A stretch of 64,000 nucleotides of DNA from Trichinella spiralis (lineage: Eukaryota; Nematoda; Enoplea; Trichinellida; Trichinellidae). The stretch lies in the NCBI GenBank assembly GCA_000181795.3, contig CM012953.1, positions 9,848,282 through 9,912,281 of the forward strand. The letters are read 5' to 3'. Under the pieces are notes generated by a model. That model saw nothing but the letters and a program-made list of their open reading frames with translations. It was not told where the DNA came from and searched no databases. Below are positions 13,701 to 26,500 of this stretch, piece by piece. Position numbers and translations under genes: made by a program. Each line of letters starts with the position of its first letter. The first letter of the stretch is position 1.

Positions 13701-16700
13701 TTACAAATTGCACTGACCATTGTTGGGTGGTTCCTTTTTGGGAAAATTGTTGCTCATTTCCTTCTGTCGACGGCTGCTGGCAGCAGAGGTGTTGTCGGCT
13801 TTGGTGTCGCTTTTTGCGGTTGGGTGTGGTTCCACATCATTGAACAGGTGATCACCTTCGAGAAGTCGAATCGCATCGATGATCGAACCCAAGCCTTTCG
13901 TCTGGGGCACAGTAACGTGACCTGAGTGGAGAAAGTTTCCGTGATTAGCAGCAGCAGCAGCAGCAAGCGTTGGAGGAGGAATGCCTGCGAACGACGAAAA
14001 GCATCCTGCAGAATCGAAAGAGTGAGCAGCGTTCCAACCACTGACCGAAACAGTGGTTGGCGACAGCATCGCAGTGACGGCTGCCAGCGGTGATGTACTG
14101 AATACCGGACTCCGTCCTTGGGTGCCGGATGTTTGGGGCGAAACGTGGACAACGTTCGCCGACTCTGCCGCGTTCGAAGCGGTCATGAACGGAGGAGCCT
14201 GAGCAGTTGGCAACGAAGAAGTGACCACCGCAGCATGGGTTGAAAATGGAACCTGAACTGTCGGACCAAAACCATTGCCAACTGGTAAAAGCGTCGCCTG
14301 ATGATAACTGTTCACCGGAAATTCGAGCATCGAAACTCCGGACACTTGACTCAACGACTACAACATACCAAGCAACAACCAATCAATGATCAGAAAACGA
14401 ATGTAAATTTTCACCAACAAAATTCTAACCAATCAAAAATTACCGACAAAATTATAAATAAATACACATTTACAGAATGAAATCAAAACTGTGTGTGTTT
14501 ATATTCACAAAACAAACAATTCTCCTTTCCATTCAATGCACTATTATCTAATTTCACGACTGTTATATTAAATTACTAGCGATTATTTATACAAATATTG
14601 CACCAGACGCAGAAGCAGAAAATGGTAATTAAAATTGAAACATTCATTCTCAATAATAATGCAAACAGCAACAGAACAACAGTGCTTCATTTCAGTGCTT
14701 TTGACAAATGTGAAATTTCATATGATTTCAATTCAACAAACATGCAAAGAGTAAATAAAAACACATTAAACAGATGGATGCAAAACTGAATCTGAGAAAA
14801 CCCATATCTATCCGATGTACGCAGAACATTTGGCGCCAATTTAATCCATCATTTAACATCAGTTGGCATGCTAATAATAATAATTATAATAGCAGCAACG
14901 GTGAAATTTAATTAAGTGAAGACAAAAGAAAAGCTTGGCCTCCCTTGAACCCAATTTCTGTGAATCGTTTATTTGGAGAGAAAACATGAACAAGTATAGG
15001 TAGACAGTGGGTGTGTCGAACAAAGTCCCCCCCCTCTGCAAATCACTACACTGTTAATCAACATGTTCTAATTTTGTACATTCAACAACTAACGATAAAT
15101 TGTACTGAATGTCAATTGAATTTATCATTTTAGCGTTGACCTAAAAATAGGAGAAAAGGAAAAAAAATTACTATATTAAATTTGCAAAAATTGAATATTT
15201 TCAAGTGCATACAAAAGTGTGAAAAATTATGAACGAAACGACGACGTTCATGCTTTTACCGCTCCTTTTTATTACCAACTGAATAATCTTTACATTTCTG
15301 TCAAATTTCAAACCAAACGAATAAATCTGTACAGTAACAACAACAACAACAACAAACAAACAAAAAAACATCAACGGCGGCTTCAGTAAAAGTTTCACAA
15401 GTCAAACAAATGTTATACAACGCAATTATAATAATAAATTGGCCGTCTAGAATTTCTTCCACAACTCCAATTAATAATAGAACGCAAACTCATTATTATT
15501 ATTATTATTTATGATGCTCGGAAAACTTGTGCATGTGCAAAATGAATTGAACTAGTTTTTATCATTCGAATAAGCAGCTTCTTTCTATGGAAAATTCAAT
15601 TCAGATTGAAAATTAGAAATATTTTCAATTAAAAAAAAAGAAATAGCTCATTGCTGTTTACGTAACAAACTGCTGTTCATGATTGATAATGTTAGCTAGG
15701 TAGCTAGCCTAGCTAGCATGCGCAAAAAATCCAAACAACAACAACGAACAATAAACTAGTTTTCTCACACTTTTGGAAATAATAAATGAATGAATGAATG
15801 AAAGAACAACAGCTGCTGTAGGCGTGGTGCATTCATTCACCGAATTCATCATATTTAAACTGTTTGATCGACAATTTTTCATTGTGTCGTTTTATGCAAC
15901 AATTTGTTGTAAAATTAAGAATGAAGAGAAAAAAAGAATTTACACTTTCGAAAATGCTAAACCAGTAGTAGTAGTAGTAAGTGTACAGTATGTTTTTCTA
16001 TAATAGCAAGACAGATAGACCTGATTTTTACACCTGCTATATAACAATGGAAAATTATTAACATTAAAACGTTGATGAGAGAAATGGTTAAATTTGAAAA
16101 CATGCTTGCTGTTGCTGTTGCATTTAAATTGAAAAAGATAAACCTAAATAATAATAATAAATGTTCACTTACGTTGAAATGATTTATCTCCAAATTATTG
16201 CATTGTCTCTCGCGCATTGCTCGAAGTTGTCGTTCGTGATCGTAAGCAAGGTGCAGTTCAATAATTTTGCGTTTCATATATCTGAATTCGACAGATGTAT
16301 TGTCGGTGAAGTCGGTCTGGCAAGCAACAGAAAACTTTGAGATCGGTCTCCCAATACTAGTGGAATCGGAGCCTAAACGTGAAGAAGAATCTGTAGACAA
16401 GAGAAGAAATATATACATATTGCCCCGTCCCGCCCCCCCCTACCTCGCCAAGTTTTCTGACGTTTGCGCGAAGAGCATCCTCCTCCTCCTCCTCCTCCTA
16501 AAACTCCATTGCTTGTTGCCAACGCGTCCGGATATATGCTATCGATGAACAACGATTCACTTGTCTGCACTCCAACGTCGACCAATTCATTATCTTCCAA
16601 GCACGGATGAGCTTGGAATCCTTTCGAATCGTACGCCTTCTGCAGTTTCACCAACTTTTTCGTCATATCTGCAACTTTGCAATTCAAACTGTGCACATGC

Positions 16701-19271
16701 TGAGCAGTTTGTTGCAAAATTGCCGCCTACAAAAACAATATGAAAGAAAATGTATTTTTTTTAATAAACCACAACAAACTCTTTCTTCTTTGCTTTGACA
16801 AAGCAAATCTGATTACTGATAAAAACCAAGATGAAAAAAAAATTTGTACGACAGTTCTCTCAAATGGAATATGAAAAACAGATAACTTTCACCGATTGCA
16901 ATTTAAATTAACGATAATGTAAATCAATTGTCAAATGCACAATATCAAGCCAGCTGATGTTCTGTATTATTATTAATTCATCTCAACGTAATTTAATGAT
17001 GCGTATCTAGACGTTTAGCAAAGGTGGAAAAAATAACAGCTGCACCTCACCTATACTGGTTATAAGTGATCATCAAATATTGTTTGTTCTACACTAATCA
17101 ATTTTAAACTTTTTCATCACCAATAAAATAGTGCTGATTGAAAAGTTGGAATAAAACAATTTGTGAACAACATCTACAAATCAAATGGTAACGCCGTGTG
17201 CTGAATAAACACCATCTCTGCAGAATAAGCCAGCTAAGCAAATACAATAAACAAGCAAATACGTACAACATATAAAATGAAACGGCTTGGGTTACAAGCA
17301 GATCAAACATATATATATTTGTAAAGCATAAAGAAAACTAACAACAAAGAATTATGAACTCAGCTAGGACGGATTATTAAAAATTAAAAAAAGAAAATAA
17401 CAGAAAATTACAATTGTCAAATTTAACAGTGAAAAATCACTTCAAAGAAGCGCAAACAACAAGGCGATTAAACGAGGACGTCATTTGAAATAATTACCTT
17501 AAACCGACCGGAATGACATCGATTGTATGTTTGTTTGTATTTACGTCGAGTATTTACTTTTTTTAGTCAACTTGCCATTAATCACAGATAAAGTGTCTAA
17601 TATGAAAACCTGCATCTACATCACCACCGGCACGCGACATTTGCTGTTATCAAAATAAACAAATTGTTATTTCAATGGTGAACAATAATAATGATACAAA
17701 TCAAAGCGAAACACGAGTTTAATTGAAGAGAAATTTTTTGAAATATAATAATAATAATAATAATAAATAACCAGTGACCGCGTGTGATGGATCACAGTTT
17801 GTTCGATTTGATGAAATTTATAAAAAGCAAGTAATTTGATCTTAATCATCATTCATTGTTGCTATTGTCAAAATGATCGTCAACAATATAATAGAAGGAA
17901 AACATGACAAGTGAGAGATGGATTATTATTGTAAATTGACTACCCGCAAAAGTGTAAAGATATTACAAATTTATATGATTGCAATTGGTTAAGAATGGAA
18001 ATAAAAAAGATGATTGTTTTTGTAAAGTGATAATAATTTAAAAAAAAAATTGAAAAAGCTGAGCGCTTGGATAAAAATAAAATAATAAAGCAGCAGTAAT
18101 CAGTGTTGCAGTTGATTAGCCAACTAAACTAGCTGGCCGGCTGGCTGGTAAGTTATTAAGCAGTGACGAGCACGCGTGCGCATGATGAAAACGAGTTGAA
18201 ACAACTTTTCTCCTAAAGTCGCGCGATTGCGTCATCGAGAAATCGATCGATAATTGTCATCGGTCTTCTCTTTCTTCTGTTCAGCGTGTTAAAATAATTT
18301 TGAGAGGGTGAATACCTGCTAATAAAAGCGATAGGGGCAAAAATCAAATTGATCGATTGATTTTGATGACGTAATCAACAACAACAACAACGACGAGAGA
18401 AAAAAAGTTCGATAAGAAGAAGCAGAAAATTTCACACACACACACACACACACGGACTGACAATATTGAATGACGCATTTTCGCGCTTTGTGATTTTCAA
18501 AGCTGTCAACCTGCTTGACTTGCCTGCCAGCTGCCTTTTGACAGTGTTTGGCATTGTGCCAGCAGAGTTATTTTTAGCCGCTCGCGCGTTGGAAACAACT
18601 AACAAAAGCACGCGCGCGTTGTGTTGTTCAACAAACAGCTGCTGCAGCTACGGCTGATTTGTACAATTTTCTATTGTTTTGTTTTGATTTTAACGAATTT
18701 GTTTAACAAACAAACAAACAAACAAACAAAATAAAGTTATAAGAAAAAAAAATTTTTTTCAAATATAAAAAAAATAAATGCACAAATGTTGTGAAAATGA
18801 AAATCAGTAATTAAGTAACCGCTGCCTACCTTGCTCATTTTTTCTTCTTCTCGTCGTGGTAGCATCGCTTTCAGAGCTTGGAAACCGGCGTTGATGCTCT
18901 GCATGCGTCGACGTTCGTTACTGTTGGCAATTTCCCTACGCAAACGTTTGTCAGCATCAAGACGGTGATGACGACCGTGATGTTTGGTAGTGACACCGGC
19001 TGCAGCGGCAGCAGCAGAAGCAGCAGCTGGAGGAGGCACTGAATTGCTGCCTGTGCTCTCTTTCATCGGTGTAGACAATCTACTACTATAAAAAACAGAT
19101 TTGAACGATCAGAAAAAAAATTTACATACAATACAATAGAGTAGAATAGAATAGAATAGAGTACTTGTTACAGATGCGAACTTTCGATTCGTAGTCAGGA
19201 TCGGAACAGTCGTCGTTTTCGTCGTTGTCTTCAATATTCAATTGACGACGTTGATCACCGCCGTTCTTCAT
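13701..19271 (-). CDS. TFAP4: bHLH-leucine-zipper transcription factor AP-4 (TFAP4 / HLH-11 family)
   Basis: Five coding exons on the minus strand: 19271-19165, 19085-18830, 16726-16444, 16390-16173, 14357-13701; about 506 aa. The basic region and helix 1 (RREIANSNERRRMQSINAGF, then QALKAMLP) are nearly those of vertebrate AP-4, with the NERRR E-box contacts present. Helix 2 (AAILQQTAQHVHSL) begins exactly at the next exon, followed by a heptad coil. A second coil (KIIELHLAYDHERQLRAMRE) is in exon 4, as in AP-4. The last exon is Ala/Ser/Pro/Thr-rich, includes a poly-Ala run and ends with a conserved-looking block GLGSIIDAIRLLEGDHLF. AP-4 acts as a nuclear homodimer on CAGCTG E-boxes. Coding exons are much more GC-rich than those of most neighbours. 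Exon 2 has three in-frame acceptor choices. Confidence 0.92.
14358..16172 (-). other. Large TFAP4 intron 4
   Basis: 1.8 kb intron. Inside are a short TTA/ATT run near 15490, a TAG run at 15964-15979, and a GCTAGCTA-type palindromic cluster near 15693-15718. No embedded gene or mobile element was recognised. Confidence 0.7.
16391..16443 (-). other. 53-nt G-rich mini-intron of TFAP4
   Basis: Donor GTAGGG and acceptor CTACAG on the minus strand, joining codon G|AT in phase. The first third of the intron is GGGGGGGGCGGGACGGGG-like on the transcribed sense strand, and the upstream exon ends in GGA repeats coding poly-Gly. Both flanking exons are needed to keep the AP-4 frame. Confidence 0.8.
18433..18453. 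repeat. (CA)n microsatellite
   Basis: About ten CA units inside the large TFAP4 intron 2. Confidence 0.95.
18706..18730. repeat. (CAAA)n microsatellite
   Basis: Six CAAA units roughly 100 nt inside the intron from the TFAP4 exon 2 donor site. Confidence 0.9.
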
Positions 19272-19424
19272 CGGTTACGGTACAACAGAATAACAGGACA
19301 AAGCAAGAGATTGAAATTGAGAAAATAAGCTGTTGAAAAAATATGAATTAATTAAATTGTAAAAAAAACAACAATTATTATTATTATTAATCACGCACGC
19401 GAAAAGCATATTTGTAAAGTGGAA

Positions 19425-19640
19425 AAGTTTTGCAACGCGCGTGCTGGCGATGCGCCAACTTTTGACGAACGACTGACTGTACGCCAGCGGCCGCAGCGGC
19501 ATGAGTGTTCGTTCACAATGCGCGCACGCACAGATAGAAAGCGAAAGAGAGAGAAAGAGCGAAGTGAAAGACGTAACGCTGCGGCGCACCGAGCGCCGAG
19601 CGCCGAGCGTCCAGCGCGCGCGATCGATGAAGAATAATTC
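19425..19640 (-). promoter_or_regulatory. GC/CpG-rich island in 5' intron of TFAP4, possible alternative promoter
   Basis: In a window that is otherwise very AT-rich, this stretch is rich in GCGC and CG dinucleotides and has GAGCGCC repeats. On the minus strand it holds a TCAGTC initiator-like element near 19471. It lies just upstream of the first coding exon, so it may be a second transcription start for TFAP4. The ORFs here on both strands are by-products of GC richness. Confidence 0.35.
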
Positions 19641-20400
19641 AAATGCCAACGTGGAACACGCGTATAAACTGCCATCGCATGCAGATGATCCACCACCATC
19701 GATCGATCGATCCTGATCAATTGATTGATTGATTGAGTGATTGATTAAAAAAAATTAATTCACATTCTTCTCACCATTGTACGTTTTTTTTCAACAATTC
19801 AAATTTTCCCACTCTTCTTCTTCTTCTTCTGTACTTCAGCTGTATTTTTCTTTATGAAATTATTAACAGCTTTTTTACGACCATTATTACATTTAATTAA
19901 TACTTTTCCTACTTTTTAAAACTTATATGAAGACATAAAGAAAAAAATGACTACAACAACGCCACCCAACACGCTGCCAACTGATACGAAAAACTCGCTT
20001 CAACCTGCCCGGCCGCCCACTGAGCGCGGTATATTGTTTAAATTGGCAAAATGCCAGCCAATCCCGTTTCGGCAGTAATTTTTCAAGTAGTATGTAGCAT
20101 CATTCCCCTCAATTGAACTATTCCAATTTTCCCTTCTAAAATTATCCACTATTATTTCTTTTTATTAATCAAAAATTAAAAAAAAATAAATTATCATTTT
20201 GTCATTTTCAAATTTTCAATACACTATTCTTGTTCATTTTACTCTCGTACGATTCATCTCAACTAATACCAATACATATGTATATACATATGGTAATATG
20301 AAAAAAAAATTAACATGGTAAAAGAATTTCATCGCCAAATATTAAATTAAAAAAATAAAATACATATATATATACATAATCATAATTTTATACTACTTAC

Positions 20401-20488
20401 TTTCGATTGTAAAATAAATTCAGTTGGACACACGTAAGCTATATGCGCTGGGACTACAGCCGTACGCGACCAGAGACCAACTACGAAT
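20401..20488 (-). other. TFAP4: Probable 5' UTR first exon of TFAP4
   Basis: Bounded upstream by an initiator match (TCATTC, +1 at about 20488) and downstream by a perfect donor GAAA|GTAAGT at 20401/20400. A matching acceptor, TTTTTTCAACAG, lies near 19331 just ahead of the first coding exon. There is no ATG-led long ORF, so it is non-coding. Confidence 0.5.
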
Positions 20489-20512
20489 GACGATTTTCAA
20501 ACTAAGCACAAG

Positions 20513-20521
20513 CTTATATAT
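20513..20521 (-). promoter_or_regulatory. TFAP4: TATA box of the TFAP4 promoter
   Basis: ATATATAAG on the minus strand, 31-32 bp upstream of a TCATTC initiator at 20485-20490. This is the textbook TATA-to-start spacing, and the site lies directly ahead of the inferred 5' UTR exon. Confidence 0.5.
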
Positions 20522-23500
20522 CCGAGCCAGCTAGCGAACCGTGAAATCGGTTTCATTTCCTCCTTTCTGCCTGGCCGTTTGGCTTAGGCTGGGCTAAACC
20601 TTTCATTTTCGCATTACTCTATTCCATCCAACAAGGAAGTTACTACATTTCTATTACTATTATCTTTAATCAACCAACTTGGGAAACGGTCACATCCGTC
20701 AAACAAACCAACTAACCAATTCACCCAACAAATCAACCCTGCTTACAATTTGTACATCTATTTTTTTTTTGATTAAAAAAGAATAATCCTCAATTTCTTT
20801 TATTTCAAATTATTTGCATATACACTATTTTTTTGTATTTTCAGTTAATTATATTTTATAATTTTAAATTAACTCGTGTTTGCTTTTGATTTTCATTCAA
20901 AAAATGATGTTCAACGAAATATTTTCATTTTATTCACATTCAAATTTTCACCGAATTTCAAACATTGCAAGCAGCTGAAAAAAAGTTGCGCAATTTAAAC
21001 AAAAGGAAAAAAGAATATTTATTTGTAAAATTTAATTCAAAAATACATTTTTGATTTATTTCACAATAATGAGTTGACAAAATTTTAAAATTTCAATATT
21101 TCACTAAAAGAAAACATTTGTTAATTATTCCAAGAAAAATTGTAGAAATTAATTTTTCTGCTGGAGATGAATTGTGCTTTTAATAAAAACTTTTTCAATA
21201 TTCAATTGTGAAATAGAATCAAAAAGATGAAAGAAAAAGTTCCCTATTAAATGCAATTTTAAAATTCAAAATTGCCACTTGATTATTCTTATTACAATTA
21301 TTACTTGTGGAGGGATAGTTTTTGTGTAATTTTGAAATTTTAATTAAACATGCTATTTATAACACGTTGAAATGTACTACAATTTTATTTATTTCTTTCA
21401 CGTATTTAAAACAACGCTTTTGATTGCATGAATAAAAATTACAAACCAGAAAACTTCCTTTCCCAGCATTTTATTCATTACACTTTGCTTTCGGTTTTTG
21501 AAAATTTATTTCAAATTTTACAATATTAACAAATTTACAATTATCATTTCATATTTATGTTAATTTTCAAATGAAACAAGTTAAAAGTTGTCAAAGGTAG
21601 AGATCGACTTCAGAATAAAATTTTTATTGATTTCGCTATTAGTCAATTTTTCATTTCAACAACTGAATGCTGAAAATTGTCACTTGTTCAATTTAATAAA
21701 CTTTAAACTATTCACTGTGATACCATATATCGCGGGAAAATGCTAACGGTAAAATCAAAAAAAAACAATGAAACTTTGTTCAATAAAATTCATATTTACC
21801 GAATCAGAAAGTACAAATTGATTCCAAATTATCACTACCACTATTATTATTAAATATTATACATTCTTAATTTCAATTTATTTAAATGATGAAAAATCAG
21901 ATTCTTTGTCAGAAAACTGTAAAAACTGATCAGTTTAAGATGTGCAGGTTTCTTATTTGTTCATATTGTAATTTTTATCAAAAGAAGAAAATTTATTTTA
22001 TCTAAGCAATGCGTGAAAATTTATGTTTAATTAAAATCCAATATTCTAAAATTATAATTATTGCTGAATGAAATTCAGTTTACGATATTGTAAATGAATG
22101 ATAATTCTATAAATATAAATATGAGTGTAATCAAAATTTTTCAATAAATATTACAATGTATGAAAAAGAAATTAATTTGAATAGCAAGCGATGTGGTTGT
22201 TGCATTTTGCTGAGAAAATTTTTCAGGTGTAGAAAATGTAAAATATCACTCTCAAGTGAAACATGTGGAAGAGAAGTTGACAAGCGAGCGACAAACGGTC
22301 TATTGAACAGCTTCTTCTTCTTCTTCTTCTTATTCTTCAATATCAATTAAATTATTGCAGTTCCATTAATTGGTGCCATTTGACGTCGGTAGAAATGTGA
22401 AGCTTCCGACAACGCCATTCAAAACCGGTGCTTCAATTTTATATTAAGCAAATTAGCAGCTGACGGAATATTATATATATGTAACTACTGCTGCTTCTGA
22501 TGTTCACGTCAAAAATGTGTCTTTTTAAACATCCTCATCAACAATGGACATGCAAAAGCAAAAAGTTACTCAACTTTCACACGAAAAATTATTCATCATT
22601 TCAATTTACAAAATTGAATTTAGAAACTGTTGCATTTTCATAAATTTAATAAAATAAACTTTCTTTTCTCTATAAGTACCAAATAAATTTAACCATAAAA
22701 ATAATATATATTCAAAATTGTATTGATATTTTAACCATCTTTAAAATGTTGTTAAGGTTGCAATCTTCAAAGATTGGTGTTTTGGGATGACAATGATCGG
22801 TGGCGCTGCGACGAAATTTTAAATAACCGCTAAATTAAAATTTACCCTCATTCACACCTTTTTAAAGCAAACTTGTTTTTTCCAGAGTTGCTCACATGGA
22901 TGCTAACAGTAATTTACATATAAAATAAAAAGTTGATTGATAAAGCAACCCACACGCACATATATATATATATATAACCAGTTAAAAAGTAGATCATAGA
23001 AACATTGGTGTATAAAGTAGAAATTCAAATGTAAAAAAATGCTTTGAAAATACAGCCGAATTCTTCTAATCGATGGCTTTTTGCTGGTGCTCGGGAAGTT
23101 CTAACGAATAAGAACAATCGTAAAATTATGTACAAGATCATTTGCACATGAACACAAGAACGAAATGCATAGTCCATAGCATTATGGCATTTCATCTCCA
23201 GTTGCATAAAACAAAGAAACACTCCATAGATGTTGAATACACTTTACTAAATAGAGAGTCAAAAGTTATTTTAAGAAGCATCCACGTAGGCTCTGCATTT
23301 GTATGCATTTCGGAAGCAAAACTTCCTCCTGTCATGCCCGTACATATTCGATGCAGCCTGGTAGTCAACTTTTTTTGTAGTGACTCTCTGCTACTATTAT
23401 TCGTAGACGGAATCAAGAAAAGACACTGCTGATATTTATGAAATGAAAGTAATTTCTGAGAAAAGATCCGCTTTCATAGTTGGATAAGATGCTCACATTC

Positions 23501-26500
23501 AGACGGTTAAAAGAGTGTAGTTAAAAAATAAGGGGCTGTTTGCATTGCCAAGGCACTCCATATATTTTGAAGTCTAATTTTCTTGATATGGTTAGTGGGA
23601 AAGCATTTTTCGAGATAAATCTCATACAACTTTCAAACCTTTCTCCTAGTATGCATATTTTAATCAGGATATATTATTACAATCAGTTCATCAGTGATTA
23701 TATTTAGCATGACTGATCAAGTACGTTCTAAGCTTGGGATATTGCTGAGCGTTTATTGCGCATAACTATTCAAGAAAATTATTAAGATGGTGGACTAGGC
23801 AACAGAGATAGTTCAGACATAAAGAGGTAAAATTGAAAATTGGAGATATCATGCTGTTGGCAGAACAAGTTACATAGGATAGCCGTTTTAGATCGAAATG
23901 ATTTGTGAGAATTATTATAGAACTCTACTTGAAGGAGGTGATAAACATGCTCAGCAAAAATTCAGGATAAGAGCAAATTTGTTAAATGAGCAGTTGCTAG
24001 AAGATAGGTACTATTGCAAAAGCAGTTAGAATATGTTTTGAAGGCCTTAATCATGTGTATATGTATGATCAGTTCTGACTGTATGTGTTCATACTGATGT
24101 ACAGTATTTATAGGCAGTAATGCTTGCAATTTTGCAATATTCTTGCATATAGAATAAATATAGGGCATTTCATTTTCGATGTTTCGATGTAAACTCAACC
24201 GTCAGTTGATTTCACCCATTTAAGCCGCGAACGTATTAGGACAAATAAAACTAACTTCGCAACCTTAGAAGATTTTACAGTCTACTTGTCTACGTAAGTT
24301 TTATTACTTCATGTATGTTCAATTTCTAACTTTGAAAAGAATGATTTTAGTATTCTGATTCCAGATTTTAGTATAATTTTTGAAAATGAAGTTTTATGCA
24401 GTATGCAAGAAGTACGAATATTTTCTGATGCAAACATATATAAAAATTATTGAAACTTTGCAATATTATCAATTAAGCAAAAGATTGATTGTTTTGCTTT
24501 ATAGAATCGAAATAAATATGAATTTCTTAAAGCATTATCACACCATTTCTAGAAGGACAAACCAGGAATATCAGCATTTATATTAGTGTGCCGCCTATTG
24601 TGCAAATAATTGCATAAATATCATGATGCTTTTGTAATGTAAACATTCTCTGCCATATGGTTGCAATTATATAACCATAAATATGTGGAGAGAATGCACA
24701 TATGTTTACACTTCATCGATTCATAAATTAAATAAAAGTTTATTTGAATAAAATGTTGACTGAGTGACCTAACACCTGAAAGCGTTTTGCACCTGCATTT
24801 AGGATACGGTGGACCTAGTTGCTTGGTTGGTTCCTGTTGACCATGTGTGTACTGTTTAGTTTGTTTCAGTTTTCTTTTCGTGAGGGAGACTGGGTGCAAA
24901 TTGTAATGGTGCTGCCCACTCACAGCCTACTGACTACAACATTCTAGCATTAATCTGGTAGATTCAGTAAATCAGAAATTGTCTTCATGATGGATGAGAA
25001 GTACAGTGAACAGACATGGCTCTATCAACTTGATCCATTGTTAATCATTGCAGTTTTGCCCTTTCTCTTCTAATGTACGCATTGGGTTGAGTCATTGGAC
25101 TTTTCCAAATTGTCGTAAATATCAAATAATCTTTTCTCTTTCGACGTGCAATGTCTTTTCTTGCATTCTTCATGTATAACTATAGAGGTGAGCCACTTGA
25201 AGCTAGAATTATCTACTTGTTATATATTGCCCCCTAATAATTTTGTATTTGTGGTATTTTGTTGCTGTTTTAGTTGTCTTAGTTAAGTTTTGAGTCAAAA
25301 TGATAGGCAGAGACTGAATAAAATTAGTGATACGTTCAGTTCAATAAATTCAGTGTTCAGTTTTTTCTAATTTCAGTTATAAAATATGAAGATGGTAAAA
25401 ATTAAACATCTTAAATGAAAATTGAAGCAAGCATCAAAGCAATCAAATGTCAAGGGAACGCTGTTTTAAAGCTAATTAATAACTGCTGCTATGCCAATTT
25501 ATCGTGTGCTTTCCTTTATTATCGAAGTGTCATTGTCATAAAATTAATTCAACAGAAAACAGAATAGCAGTGCTTTACAAAAGTACAGTAACAAAATTGG
25601 TACTGAAATAAAGACTTCAAATTGAAGAGAACAAACGCTTTTGTTATCTGTGAAATATCTCAAATGAATCTTTCTTCTTTATAAAGTGGTAAAATTCCAT
25701 TAATTCTTGTCTTCAGAACACTTGCAACAATCGATGTTCTTATTAATCAGACGTTGACATTAAAATGTTATTGTATTAAAATTAGTAATATCTATAAAAA
25801 TTCATGTAATTATTGATGAACTGAAAAGTTTTTTTTGTTCAATTTCATCAATTCATTTAAAAGAGTTTCAACGGCTAAATGAAATAATATTATAGCTAAG
25901 AATTTCAAGCCATATCACTATCGATAATAATTAAATTTTAATAAATAGCTTGATAACTGAAAACTTGAATCAATAAAGCAAACAATTCAACAATTGTGCT
26001 TCATCTTTTCTGGCAATAAAAACACTGGTAAATTTCTCTTTCTTTAGCAGTCATTTTATTTTAGCTGACAGTATTACAGTAGTTCATCACATATTCATAT
26101 ATAAAATTTGTTTGTTTTTACAACGGCAAAAGTTTCTTACCCAACAATTTTTCAAAAATGCCAAATGTAAAGCCATTAACAATGTTTCATTGTATATGTA
26201 TAATTTACGTATATTTGTTGCTCATTGTTGTAAAAATAATTCTTTCAACGTTTCTTTCATTGACACTATCTAAAAATGTAGCATCGTTGTAAATGTTTGT
26301 ATTGCAATATTTTTACACTGCAAAAGTTTTTAATAACAACTTTTCATTTTACTTATTCAGCTGATTCATCTAAAAAATTATTTCAAAATAATTTTTATTT
26401 TTCTTATTTTAAAACATTAAATCTATTAAAACTAAGCAGATAAGCTATAAAAAACTGCAATTCTTAAGTGTAAAAGTCAGCTCCAAACAATGGCAAAGAA

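Larger units (their letters stand above)
16727..18829 (-). other. Large TFAP4 intron 2 with microsatellites
   Basis: 2.1 kb intron separating the basic-helix 1 exon from the helix 2 exon. It contains an ATA run (17745-17767), a CA run (18433-18453) and a CAAA run (18706-18730). The segment 18090-18660 is more GC-rich and CG-containing than the rest, so it could hold regulatory DNA. No embedded gene was recognised. Confidence 0.65.

Noticed and set aside
13259-13720. 153-codon minus-strand ORF with poly-Leu
   Set aside because: The leucine run is the translated TAG microsatellite; no domain, and it overlaps the probable TFAP4 3' UTR.
19391-19720. Arg/Ser/Ala-rich ORFs on both strands
   Set aside because: Products of the CpG-rich island; no splice connection to the AP-4 frame.
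20275-20292. Perfect 18-bp palindrome of CATATG type as an operator-like site
   Set aside because: Alternating AT-rich palindromes arise readily in this composition; no second copy or context supports a role.
23500-25300. Possible retroelement-derived protein pieces (for example KLKIGDIMLLAEQV)
   Set aside because: Too weak to assign: no ordered set of conserved blocks, no terminal repeats found.
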